A stretch of DNA of 64,000 bases from Malus domestica (lineage: Eukaryota > Streptophyta > Magnoliopsida > Rosales > Rosaceae). The stretch covers positions 3,472,001-3,536,000 of the forward strand of contig NC_091670.1 in assembly GCF_042453785.1 (NCBI RefSeq), written 5' to 3'. A model generated the notes under the pieces. The model had not been told where the DNA came from. It saw only the letters and a list, made by a program, of their open reading frames with translations, and did not search any database. Made by a program: the position numbers and the translations under genes. Below, in pieces: positions 32,993-44,531 of the stretch; within the stretch, counting starts at the first letter, position 1; each line of letters opens with the position of its first letter.

Positions 32993-35410
32993 TGACACTT
33001 CCCAACCCCGAAATGCCCACAGACTAGGGTAGGCATGTGCTGGCCGACATCCGAGGGTGACGAAGCCATTTTAAACATGCATACAAAAAAAGAATATGCA
33101 ATTAGAACAAAAAATACCATTGCAAGAACGTGTTCAGAGCATTCAACTACTAAGAATAATATGAAAGAATTACTAAGAAAAGATATGAACAAGGAAATAA
33201 TACCTATACTGAGAAGACTTAAGGATACCTATGCCAAAATGACCTGACGTCGAGATCATGTGCCTCGATCCTAACTCCTAAGGGGGGCGAAAAACAGAAA
33301 AGGTGAGTGGATCAAAGTTTATAATAATAATACTAATAGTAGGAAAACATTTTATTTTTTAATATAATAACCCCCTGTTTTGAAAACACATATATAATAC
33401 TATGTAGTAGGTTTTATAAAAACCCTAGTATGCCATGTAAAACATTCGTAAAACATGTATGTAAAACCAGTGCTGTGAAATGGTAATAACACCCGAAGGC
33501 AAATCCGTAAATCTCATTAGTGAGGTACTCAACTAGGGATATCATACTCGCCCGAAGGTAATACTTGTCCATCACCTAAAGGTGAAGCTAAATAACTTGT
33601 CCATCACCCGAAGGTGAAGTTGTATAACATGTCCATCACTCGAAGGTGAAGTTGCATAAAATAGCAAACATCCACACCAACACTAGCCGTGGCTAGTGAA
33701 GTTGTCCGACACTGCTTTAGGCAATGAAGCTAGGGGTATATAATATATCATATCTCAATCCTTCATCCTCTGTGTCCTATGGCCATACACATCTATACTC
33801 GTGGTGTGCAAATGTGCCGTATAATAACCACTAGGTAAATCGTGGTGTGCCAAAAACATATCTCCAGAACTCGTATCAAAATCCGAAGCTCGCTAGGTCA
33901 AACCTCATCTCATAAATCCAAGATAAATCGTATTCATGAAATCCATAAAATAATTCATGCTTGTAAAACAGTAATATAAATCGTGTTCGAAAATCATAGA
34001 AATCTACATATGCAAATCCAATAATTCAATACCTTTAATCAAACGTAATTTCGATAAATCAAACTATTTCGTAAACCATAATTATAAAAGTCTATAAAGC
34101 ATATTATAAATCATATTCAAATCATGAAATATGGAATTCATGCTAGGCTAATATTTTATAAAAACAAGTTAAGAAGGGGGTCTACTCACTGATTTTATTG
34201 CCTGAGAACCGCTCGAACTAGCAAGGATGACGTTGCTTCCCACCAACGTGCCTAAACACAATTAGGGACCAATTAGTAAAACTATACTAAAACGTTAGAA
34301 TTTAAAACGGATGGCGAATTTGGATCCGGCACGGCAAAAAACCTAAGGAGGGACCTCAAGTTTTCTCCCACACATTGCCGTACGAGCGGCCATGAGGCGA
34401 CGGCGCGGAAGGTCACCCACCACCGCACGAGCCGCTACACGTGGCAATCGGCGGCCTTGACTCGCCGAAAAATTCAACAATTCTAAAAATTCCTAAATTT
34501 TACAGGAATGACGATCTCGATGAAAGGAACAACTTTCATACTTGGGTCGAGGTCCAATTCGACCAGGAAACACCTCAAATTGCCCTCGATCCCGTCGGAA
34601 CCCTAAAAATGGGTGTTTTCCAATTCGTCTTCAAATCAAACCCGACACCCCCAAACTTGTTTGGGCTTTGTGCTTGAGTTCAGGGTGAGTGGTTTGATGG
34701 TTGTGGTGGTCGACGTAGCTTTCACGATCGGTGGATCTCTACCGTGGCACCCCCGGAACACACGGGTTCCATTCTTCATGAATTCAAAGTTAAACGTAGT
34801 GAAATTTGGTTGGAAATGGAAGAGGAGAAGATGATGGTTAGTTTGCAGGTGGTGGCGAGGTTTGGGTAGCCGGAAAATCAGTGGAAACACGTCGGAAAGG
34901 TCACACTACAGGTCGGGTCGGCATGAAGGAACCGACTCAAGGGTGATCCGGTGCTCTTTCACTCTCTCATTTCCCCTCCTTTCTCTCCTCTTTGATTGGT
35001 CACTCTCTCTCTCTCTCCTTTTCTCTTTTTTCTCATTAGGCATCCACCCTCATTTCTCTCATTTCTCTTTTCTCTCCTCCGTCCATCTCTCTCTTTTATA
35101 TTCTTTCTTTTCCATCACAACCACACACATGGCACAGATTGATGGTCCAAAAAAATTTGGAGCCTTCCAAATTTATGGTCAATTGACCATTTTGCCCTCG
35201 ACTTGGTTCGTTAATAACTCATTCGTTATAACTCCAGTTTACGTTCCGTTTGCACCCACGCGTTCGTAGCGATGAGTACTATGAGTATATGCCAAGAAAA
35301 CGAATATTACATGACATGACAAAGTGGTCAACAAAAGTCAACGTATTTGTCTCGAAGGGTATTTTCGTAATTTCACATTTTAAAATACTTCGTTACGATC
35401 AGGTTTGCAC
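32993..35410. mobile_element. D-family gypsy-type LTR, copy 1 (probable solo LTR)
   Basis: Starts TGACACTTCCCAACCCCG and shares order and sequence with the D copies at 38569 and 52362: GTGCTGGCCGACA, the GTTCAGAGCAT stretch, GAGTGGATCAAAG, CCCCTGTTTTGAAAAC, then CACCCGAAGGTGAAG minisatellite units (33540-33660). The 3' part is GC-richer with CT-rich runs. The right end is approximate and no target-site duplication was found, perhaps because it is joined to a LINE relic. Short open frames in it (about 34440-35270) have no family resemblance. Confidence 0.65.
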
Positions 35411-35653
35411 CAAATATTCCGTTAGCTAAAAATACTTCATATCATTTCCTATAGTCTATTTCCAAGTCTTCCTAACTTTTCCTCCACCCCTGTTGCTCTG
35501 AGCCTCCCTTTCATAGTCGCCTCTTCTACCATAGCATTTTTAGATATTCGGTTCATGTACCCAAACCATCTTTACATATTTTCTTTCATCTTATCTTCAA
35601 TGGAGACCACTCCTACTTTACCTCGGATGTCCTCATTGTTAATCCAATCATTT
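35411..35653 (-). mobile_element. LINE (L1-type) reverse transcriptase remnant
   Basis: Minus-strand translation in broken frames shows NEDIRGKVGV followed by SIEDKMKEN and RWFGY, the conserved C-terminal signature of plant L1-type LINE reverse transcriptases. It is under 250 bp with stops, so a dead fragment. No poly(A) tail was identified. Confidence 0.75.
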
Positions 35654-36420
35654 TGACACCCCGACCCCAATAACACAAGTTACGAGGCTGAGATATCATG
35701 GTCGTCACTAAATTGACCATATGGCCCCAGTCAGGGATGACTTGACAAGCCAACTTAATAACGAAATCATAGTAAGATAATTACGATGTGAGTGAATTTG
35801 AATCAAAACATTCATTAATAATAAATCAAAAGTTGCTACAAGTTTCGTAATCATCCTCCCCACTTGGGAACATATATTCAGGGTTTAGATCCCATTATAA
35901 TCACATCACATCAGAGCAGCTAGAAGTTTCATACAACAGTAAACACATAAAAGTGTAGTGCTATGCATAATCAGGAGTGCGATCATGCAAATATTACTGA
36001 CAAAATAAATATGCAGTAGAGGAATCATCACCCAAAATCCAAGGGATGAAACCTCACTGCCAAGCCCACTTGCCACCACCGAGGTTCTCCTGATTCTCGC
36101 CATGTCCTGAGGGGTCAATAAACAAAGTATGAGTGGATCAAGTTTTATCTCCTCAAAAATCAATCAAATAACCTCCGTTTTGAAATCACCTATTGTAGAA
36201 TTATCAAAGAGACGGGCTTAGGGCCCACATTCAACAATATCGATATAGCCCCAACTTGGTAATTACTACCCGCACAATCTGTCAGGTGTGAGGTTTTATT
36301 ACAAAAGATCTCGATGTTAGATGGAGTGGGGATATGATATTTAAATTTTTCTATACTTAGAGATATAGCTGATGTGGGATACATATATATATATATATAT
36401 TAAAAACTACATACAGAATA
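35654..36420. repeat. LTR-like sequence starting TGACACCCCGACCCC
   Basis: The start and the internal GAGTGGATCAAGTTT and TCCGTTTTGAAATC segments resemble the D family at low identity, suggesting a related but distinct LTR. The right end is not defined. It ends near a short (AT)n at 36390. Confidence 0.45.
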
Positions 36421-37452
36421 ATAGTACCATAATAGTGGTCACAATCAATTCATCTCACATATCATCAAGGAAAGTAAGTCATTCATAAAATCAAAGTAAT
36501 AGAATATGATTTTATCAATATCGTAGATGGTTCTTATAATCATTTATACGCACGTCGGTGCAACTTCGATTCCAATGATCTATCTCTTTTAACAACTAAA
36601 TATATTTATTTCATAAATGCTATAATTTGTATATATAAAAAATGATTTGATCATATTAATTCTACATATTCCACTCAAGTTGGACAGTAAATGCCATAAA
36701 TCAGGCTTTTTAGTCAAAATGGAGTCCTTGAGATTTGCCTAACTCACTACCTTGGTCTCTGAGATTCAAAATCAATAGAAGTGGTCCATGAAATAGTCCA
36801 CCATCAATCATTTTGTTCCTTCGGTGAAAAATTGTGTTAAATAAGAATTAAAATGATATCATAGTGGACCTGTGGATTCATATAGTTGCTGCTCAGAGAA
36901 ACATATGAAACTGTAGAGATCTTAACGTTTCAATAATTTCAGAATTTGAGACATTCATAGAGAGTATGATTTCCACCAAGATGGGTTGTAGAGAAATGAA
37001 TGACGTGAAATTCCCTTAAAAAGTATTGCTTGCGACCTATACTAGTTATCACATATACAACCATACAACTAAGCTAAAGATATATGGTAGACGATAGTCA
37101 CTCTGCTGCTGCTGTACTTATGTGTGAGCTAGGCATACTCAGAAATCGGTGGCATTTTAAGAAAACACTAGTTATATGTGAGGCATACTTAGAAAACTTA
37201 CTGTGTGGAATGGCCCATTATCCTTGCCCATAACCTGATACAACTCCACATTTATCAAGATTCAGGATTCTTCCACCATTCTTACCAATCATCAGTGTAA
37301 CATTTAGTAATCGAGACGTAACGAATTGGAGCATCAAACAACACGTAGAAAACCTATAAATTGCACACTTGTAACAAGTTTAATAATTAGTTGCAAAAAT
37401 AACGCAACCAAAAGAATCTAACCGTCATTTGCTTTTTTCCTTCCAATTCGCT
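36421..37452. other. AT-rich intergenic sequence
   Basis: No gene recognised. 36700-36850 looks like a piece of a MITE (TCAAAATGGAGTCCTTGAG and GGTCTCTGAGATTCAAAATC), but only one end is visible. Confidence 0.35.
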
Positions 37453-37459
37453 TATAAAA
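37453..37459 (+). promoter_or_regulatory. TATA box next to the inverted duplication
   Basis: TATAAAA lies 5 bp left of the left hairpin arm, so a plus-strand transcript starting about 30 bp downstream would read through both arms. Function is inferred from position only. Confidence 0.4.
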
Positions 37460-37463
37460 GCAG

Positions 37464-38491
37464 CCACCCGCTGCAATTAATTCCAAAAATTCAGTCCTCT
37501 CTCATGAAACCACCGCAGCTCATCTCTCTCTCTCTACTCTCAAACCCACCGCACTGCAGAGGTATCCTCTTCTCCCTCTTTTTCTATCTTCTCTCTCCTC
37601 TCTGCTCTCTCTACACTCTCTATCTCTAACCCTAACACTCTCTGCGGCACTGAACGCCTTCATGACTGCTGACGCTCGCAAATTTGAATCGCTTACGAAT
37701 CTCCACACCGTTCAAGGATCGTAGCAAGCTCTTGCCAAATTGCAGGAACATCTCAACAGAACATTGCTAATGTCAAGTTGTGGACTGATGCATACGTGCA
37801 TACGCCGGAGGATCTCGAACTGGCTATCGAACTTCGCGACAAGCACCGATGGACCGCTTCTTTAAGTATTGGCAAAAGCAATCCAAAAGCCGGTAAGATG
37901 AAAGAAATTCGAGACAGGGCAGATCAGCGAGATCGTAGAGATCAAGATGAAGCAAGCCTCCATTGGACAGCAACAAGAGGTCAAAGGGGAAAGGGCAGCA
38001 AGGTCGAAGCAAATTTGAATTGCAGACCAACACGAGCCCTGTCTAAAATTTCTTTCATCTTTCTGGCTTTTGGATTGCTTTTGCCAGTACTTAAAAAAGC
38101 GGCCCATTGGTGCTTGTTGCGAAGTTCGATAGCCAATTCGAGATCCTCTGGCGTATGCACGTATGCATTAGTCCACAACTTGACATTAGCAATGTTTTTG
38201 TTGAGATGTTCCTGCGATTTGGCAAGAGCTTGCTTCGATCCTTGAACGGTGTGGAGATTCGTGAGCGATTCAAATTTGCGAGCGCCAGCAATCATGAAGG
38301 CGTTCAGTGCCGCAGAGAGTGTTAGGGTTAGAGATAGAGAGTGTAGAGAGAGCAGAAAGGAGAGAGAAGATAGAAAAAGAGGGAGAAGAGGATACCTCTG
38401 CACTGCGGTGGTTTTGAGAGTAGAGAGAGAGATGAGCTGCGGTGGTTTCATGAGAAAGGACTGAATTTTTGGAATTAATTGCAGCGGGTGG
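37464..38491. repeat. long inverted duplication (457/456-bp arms, 115-bp loop) of a gene fragment
   Basis: Left arm 37464-37920, right arm 38036-38491, reverse complements with scattered mismatches and few indels. The arms contain a CT-rich leader-like stretch and a coding-like segment. RNA from either strand would fold into a hairpin of over 400 bp. Confidence 0.92.
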
Positions 38492-38574
38492 AGATCCGTG
38501 AATGGTGTGGAGATCTGTGAGCAATTCAAATTTACGGCCAAGGCTCTAAACGACGCACGGAAGGGCAATGACAC
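37981..38574 (-). pseudogene. unidentified host gene fragment, open through the right hairpin arm
   Basis: On the minus strand one frame stays open for 197 codons through the right arm. The part that looks coding reads FESLTNLHTVQGSKQALAK, then ANVKLWTNAYVHTPEDLELA and KSNPKARKMKEILDRA. The left arm carries the same protein on the plus strand (LWTDAYVHTPEDLELAIELR) but is broken by a stop after TVQGS and a frameshift. I do not recognise the family. It is rich in helix-forming residues, has no signal peptide in the conserved part, and the first ~70 residues are low-complexity leader-like sequence, so the true start may be the Met in NAFMIAGARKF. It is probably a duplicated fragment rather than a working gene. 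A related stretch (GGGGAAAGGGCAGCAAGGTC) recurs at 42567, right of the D2 LTR. Confidence 0.5.
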
Positions 38575-39126
38575 GCCCCAACCCCGATATTCTTAAATAC
38601 CAGGATAAGCACGTGCTGGCCGATAGCTGAGGGTGACAAAGCCTTTTTAAACATGCATACAATAAGATAGGTAATTAGAAAGAAATAAGATAGGTAATTA
38701 GAAAGAAATATGTTGATGCGGAAACATGTTCAGAGCATACAACTAATCAAGGAATATATGAAGGTGAAAAGACTCGAAGATACCTACGCAAAGGTGCCCT
38801 GACGCCGGAATCGAACATCTCGCTTCTAACTCCTGAGGGGGAGCAAAAACCAAAGGGTGAGTGGATCATAATTCATACTAATGCTAATAATACGAAAACC
38901 AATTCCTATATTAACATATTAATCCCCTGTTTTGAAAACGTATATTATACCACATATAGGTTTTCTAAAACTCTAGCATGCATGAAATGTTTGTAGCCGT
39001 AAAATCATCTCTAAAAATGATATCAAAACGCCCAAAGGCAAATCCATAAATCATAACAATACTGTACTCTCTAGCGGTATCATAGTCGCCCAAAGGCGGT
39101 ACCTGTCAATCACCCAAAGGTGAAGC

Positions 39127-39783
39127 TGTTGTACTTTTATGCGCAAACGGAAGCAAGTTATAACAAAGTACCCATATCAATGTCGTAGGTGAAAGCCAAA
39201 ACAAACAATCTCAAACTAACACAAGAGATTTAGGTGGTCCGGCGTAAAGTCTACATCCACGAGCGAAGCACGACAAGAAATTTCACTAAACAAACGAAGA
39301 TTACAAAAGTGTTTAAAACTCTCACAACCCAAATCCCACAAATTACAAACCTTAAACCAACGAGTAGAGAATCTAAAACAAACGAAGTGGTGTCTCCCAA
39401 ATTGCTCTCTAACCCTCAAACTCACAAATTGACTCTCACAAAATTGTCACACGAATGAGCCACGAATTTGCCACACTCATGACTCCAAACAGTGACCTCC
39501 ACCCAAAACCAAAATAGAGAAAAGCTCTCTAAACCATGATGAGGCACACAAAATACACTAACCCTAAGGTCCTATTTATAGTGCATAGGACTTAGGTTAC
39601 AATAATAATGCTAATAGGAAGTAAATCCAAATTCTAATCAAATAGGTAATTAACAAAAAATCTCCCCACCAAGGAAACCAACTAAGAAGTCAAAATCCAA
39701 ACTCATATAGGACACCAAAATCAAATAGGTAACACAAATCTAATTTTTTGCATCATCCTAATTTTGAGCCGTAAAACCCAACA
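39127..39783. mobile_element. solo LTR, probably copia, nested in D2
   Basis: 657 bp, TGTTGTACTTTTATG...GTAAAACCCAACA with TGTTG/CAACA inverted ends and a GAAGC/GAAGT target-site duplication (one mismatch). It contains the AGGTGGTCCGGCGTAAAG-type motif seen in many copia LTRs. Confidence 0.75.
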
Positions 39784-40184
39784 GAAGTTGTACGACACTG
39801 GGTTATGCTGGTGAAGAAACATGGTAGGCCCCATGACCCGAAGGTGAAGCTATACGACTCTGGGTTATGCCAGAGAAGAAATATATCTATATATAGCATA
39901 ACACACCAACACTAACCGTGGCTAGTGAAGCTGTCCGACACTGGTTTCGCCAATGAAGTTGGGGTATAACATAAGTACCATCAACTGTGTCCTATGGCCA
40001 TAGACTATACCGATGTTATGTGTATGTGTCGTATGATAACCCACTAGACAATCACTTAAAACATAACTCAGAAACTCATGCCAAAACACCAGAGCTCAAA
40101 AGCTAAATACCTCGTCAAATAAATCCATGTTAATTCATATTCGTAAATCCATCGAATTTCATACGTATAAACCAATAGTTCATA

Positions 40185-40391
40185 GGGAGTTTTAACGAAA
40201 AGTCAGCGATACTATTCACTTTAACGAAAAACCACATTTTTACACTAAAATGTCAAACATAGTACTATTCACTTTAACGAAAAACCACATTTTTACACTA
40301 AAATGTCAAACATAGTACTATTCACTTTACCCTTTATTTTGTCTTTATCGTTAAAACTCAAAGTTTTCAAGTCCTTTTCATTAATTTTCCT
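40185..40391. mobile_element. MITE with 9-bp TSD, Mutator-type
   Basis: 207 bp, flanked by TAGTTCATA on both sides (40176-40184, 40392-40400). The ends are GGGAGTTTTAACGAAAAG and, inward from the right, AGGAAAATTAATGAAAAGG. An internal ~52-bp segment starting ACTATTCACTTTAACG is present twice in tandem. Confidence 0.8.
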
Positions 40392-40613
40392 TAGTTCATA
40401 ACCTTTAGAAAATTGTAATTTCGATAAAGCATAAATAATTCATAAAGCAATTTAAATAAATCATAAATTCTCCGTAAACCAAAAATATGAAAATCCGTAA
40501 AACATACTTTAAAACATGCTCAAATTATGAAATAAGATACGCATGCAATCCTAAGATTTATAAATTATTCATTTGAGTAGGGGTCCACTCACTGGTAATA
40601 CAAGTTTAATCCA

Positions 40614-41600
40614 TAAGAGAATCCTAATTTGGGGCTATAAAAAAGAATCTCTCCCAATAAAGGGCTATATGTCTTTCGGGCTCTATATGTTATTATGTAG
40701 TAATTTGATTACACAGTAAATTTATTATCATCTTTTCTTTAAACTTGATTTTTTGATGTGATATCTTAAATTTTAATTTATGAACTTTTTAATCTAAAAA
40801 TATTCAAATTCTAACAACGTTAGATTTCATCACTTATGCACCGTTATAGGTTCTCTTATCTCAATCGCATCAGTTGGTTTGTTTCTATGAAATCAGACAA
40901 GATAAGATTTCGTTTCATAGCAATCATTAATTTTGATTATCTTATCTCAATCTCATATGTTGGCTTGTTTCTATGAAATCAAACAAGATAAAATTTAATT
41001 TGATAACAATTATTGGTTTATTTCTCTGATTGACACATTCTCCTAAATCAAACAAGATTTTCATTTCATAACAATCATTGGATTGGATTATCTTATCACA
41101 ACTTAGTTATGTTATTTGTTTATTTTTTCGGTTTAGGTCTCTAAACTACCAATGTTAAATTTCATCAATTTTTTTTTATAAATTTTTCATTTTAGAATAT
41201 CAAACACGAAGCACAACATTTTTTTCTAATTAATAACACAAAAAATAATCGTTGTTTGTATATGTTTTCTTAATCAAACAAACAGTTGAAAATAAACTCT
41301 TAAAATCCTAAACAGTTGAAAAATAAAACTTTAAAATCATGTTTTGAAATTAAAAATGGGGCTCACCCATTTCTAAACTTAAAAAACAAAATCAAATACT
41401 AAGACTGGGCCCTCAATTTGGTGTGGTCCTCTACTTTTTAGGGCTAGATGTAACCTAACTTCTTGCTACTCAATGATTGAAGTTGCTAGCCGTTGTTGTG
41501 GATGTAGCCCCATTTTCCGGCATTGGGAGTGAAATTTTTAATTAGAGCTACAAATGCGGTAACCTCAAGGAGGGTAAAGCCCCCATTGGGGATGCTCTAA
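40614..41600. mobile_element. probable TIR element nested in D2, about 987 bp
   Basis: The left end TAAGAGAATCCTAATTTGGGG and right end, read inward, TTAGAGCATCCCCAATGGGGG are imperfect inverted repeats. D1 and D3 lack this block. There is no clear target-site duplication and no ORF. Confidence 0.45.
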
Positions 41601-42363
41601 CAGGTGCCTCAATCCCAGTTTGTAATCCTTAATATTGCACCTGATTTCCTGAAGATTTGGTGAAGGTTGACGAAAACGGTTGCAGTCGCCCTTAAAGTTA
41701 ACGGTGATCGTCGTACTCCACTGCTGCCATCACCGAAACTGCAGAGAAATACCCAGGAATAAACAGGGCTCAAATGAGCTAATTTTCAATCCAGTTACAT
41801 ATAAATGTTTAGGAATTTTTACCTAAACACCCATACAAGCATCAGTGGGTCAAATCCTCTCGGATTCGCCAGGCAAAGACCATGTAAGGTCACTGGACAT
41901 GAAGAACAGAGGTTAGAAACCCCATTTCACTGGACACGAATTTCTCACAAAGGAGCTCCTGGGTATTACCTAAGTACCAAGTATCGAAAATCTGGGATAG
42001 GTTGACCTATAAACGCTTCGCAGTTCAACGTGATAAACTCGATGTATTCTCGGGAGTTGCACAGAAACTACCCAAGGTTAAAATCTTCAAATTTCAAACT
42101 AAAAATCAAGATTCCAAGTACGAACTCCTTACCTGGAAACCGTTGAAGACGATCATGAGCTCGATTAAGTCTAAATCCCTCAAGATTGAACTCAAATTCG
42201 TCGGAATGCTTCGGTGTGGTGAGCTTGTACTTAACCCAACATAGATCCTCACATACAAGGGCAGCATGTTGCTCACCAAGCTCCACATATTGTGATTTCG
42301 GTAATTTGGGGGACGAATTTGGCTTAGATGATGAAGATGATGGTGATTGGCACTCCGCCTAGG

Positions 42364-42398
<35 letters not shown>

Positions 42399-43870
42399 AG
42401 GCGAGAAGGAAGAGTGATGATCTAGACAGAGATCACGGGAGTGGGAAGAAAAACAATGGGCCGGTTTACAAACACCACACAGTGGTGGGTCCCACACCTG
42501 AATTTTTAAAACGGGTTGTTAATATGTTACAGGCAAAAGGGCAAATAGGTTAAAGGGGAAAGGGAAAAGGGGAAAGGGCAGCAAGGTCAAAGGCAAATAG
42601 ACTAGACACCGAGAGGAGCGAAACCACGTCAATGATATGGGCAAAAAGGGAAAAATCGTAGGCAATGTCTTAAATGCTGATAATATCGGCGATATTTCAT
42701 CGATATTATCGGTTTTTCGCAGGACCGATATTTTAATGGTTATCCAATTGGTTTTCGTCAAATATATCATGATATTATCAATAATATCGCAATATTGTCG
42801 ATATTATCGCGAAATTTTGGAACTGTGCAAATCAAATATGAACGCCGGAGCTAATTATCGCGAAATTTCGGAACTGTGCAAATCAAATATGAACGCCGGA
42901 GCTTTTATAGCTCCGGCCGACTGTAAAAGAGCCCCCTAGACTCCGATCTAGGTATCAAAATGAAATAGAAGACGAGATGAACGTTTTTATAACGTCCGTT
43001 TGCTGTGAAACGGTCGGAGGTGTTCGGAAAGTTCGTCGACACCCACGGCCTCTCCGGAGATGGGTGTGCCTATTCCCGAGCCGATTTCATCCCAAAAACC
43101 TTGCAAAAACACGAGATAGAACTTCAATTTCACATCTAAGCTTCGATCTAGAACAAAAAAAAAAGAAAAAACCGAAGCTTACCTAACCGGAGAAATTGAA
43201 GAAACTCGCCGGAGCAGGTGCGATGGTGTGCGTGTGGGTCTCGGTGCAGAGAGAAAGGAGAGAGAGGAGCAGAAGTCCGTGGTGTGTGTGTGGGAGAAGG
43301 GAGAAGAGAGATCGAGAGATCTCTATATGTGTGTGTGGAAGTGGAGAATGGAGAGAATAGAGAAGGATCAAGAGAGAGAGACAGAGGTCTCTGTGTGTCT
43401 GCGTGTGTGATGTTTGTGTGCACGCATTGTGTGCGTGTGTGGTTGCATGCATTGTGTGTGTGTGTGTGGTTCCTCCTGTCAGGACTCAAGACTCACTCAT
43501 GAACTTCTGACAACTTTTACAATTATTTTGACAATTTCAGACCAGGGACAAAAATAATGGTGATTTCTTTGAAAAGAATCTAAATAATTCAAAGTGCAGA
43601 CAACTTTTACAATTATAACTTGTACAATTTCAGACCATGGATGGTGGTTTCATTCAAAACCGTGTGCCACTGTGATATTCTTTGAAGATGTGGAGTATCA
43701 GAGCCATTCAGAGCATTTTCGTTTCTTCTTCTTCCCTTACCCCTTTCAAAGCCATTTCAGATCCATTCTAGAGCTTAAACACAAAGGGTTCCATATTTAA
43801 AGTAAGTTTACAAACTTATATTTATATTATTGTAATTTATACAACAACAAAAAAATTGGTGTGGACTCGT

Positions 43871-44110
43871 ATGTTAATTTTTTTAAGTAATTAATATTTG
43901 CATGTTAGTTTTTGTAAGTAATTAAGTAATGTTAACAATTACATGTTAATTTTTTTAAGTAATTAATACTTGCATGTTAGTTTTTGTAAGTAATTAAGTA
44001 ATGTTAGCAATTACATGTTAATTTTTTTAAGTAATTAATACTTGCATGTTAGTTCTTGTAAGTAATTAAGTAATGTTAACAATTACATGTTAATTTTTTT
44101 AAGTAATGAA
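43871..44110 (+). repeat. 72-bp tandem repeat, about 3.3 copies
   Basis: Units start ATGTTAATTTTTTTAAG at 43871, 43943, 44015 and 44087, exactly 72 bp apart. They lie in the AT-rich leader of the hAT transposase gene. Confidence 0.9.
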
Positions 44111-44531
44111 GTAATGTTGTATAATTATTCCCTAGGATAATTTTAATATGTTTAATGTTATTTATTATTTTATTAATATTAGGTTTTATTATCAAATTGG
44201 ATTATTATTCATTAATATTAGGTTTTTTTTTATTATCAAATTGAATTATTATTAAATTAGATTATTATCAAATTGGATTATTATTCATCACTATGTTTTA
44301 TATTAGGATTATTTTTTTATCTTATTATTCATTAATATTAGGTTTTATTATTCCATATTATTTTTATAATTACTTAAATTTTTACAATCATTTTCTTTAC
44401 TTCGTATTTAATTCTTCTGTAGAATAACTTTATTATTTAGGTTCTCTTATATAACCGTCATCACTACTATATTTTTTTGCCAAAAAATAATTGTCTAATT
44501 TTCATGAAAAATAAATATAGGTACGTTTAAG

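Larger units (their letters stand above)
38569..42531. mobile_element. D-family solo LTR, copy 2, with three nested insertions
   Basis: Starts TGACACGCCCCAACCCCG and ends AATATGTTACA. The target-site duplication GGCAA is at 38564-38568 and 42532-42536. After subtracting nested elements at 39127-39783, 40185-40391 and about 40614-41600 the LTR is about 2.1 kb. It contains no coding domain. Confidence 0.82.

Noticed and set aside
34441-35269. Open frames of 70-135 residues in D copy 1
   Set aside because: They lie in an LTR, are not conserved in D copies 2 and 3, and are low in recognisable motifs.
37429-38245. Plus-strand ORFs through the hairpin as a 155-residue protein
   Set aside because: The frame runs through the left arm, the loop and then the antisense of the right arm, so the second half is not a natural coding sequence.
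43148-43502. Overlapping ORFs rich in His/Thr/Ser or Cys/Val
   Set aside because: They come from GAGA and GTGT simple-sequence DNA.
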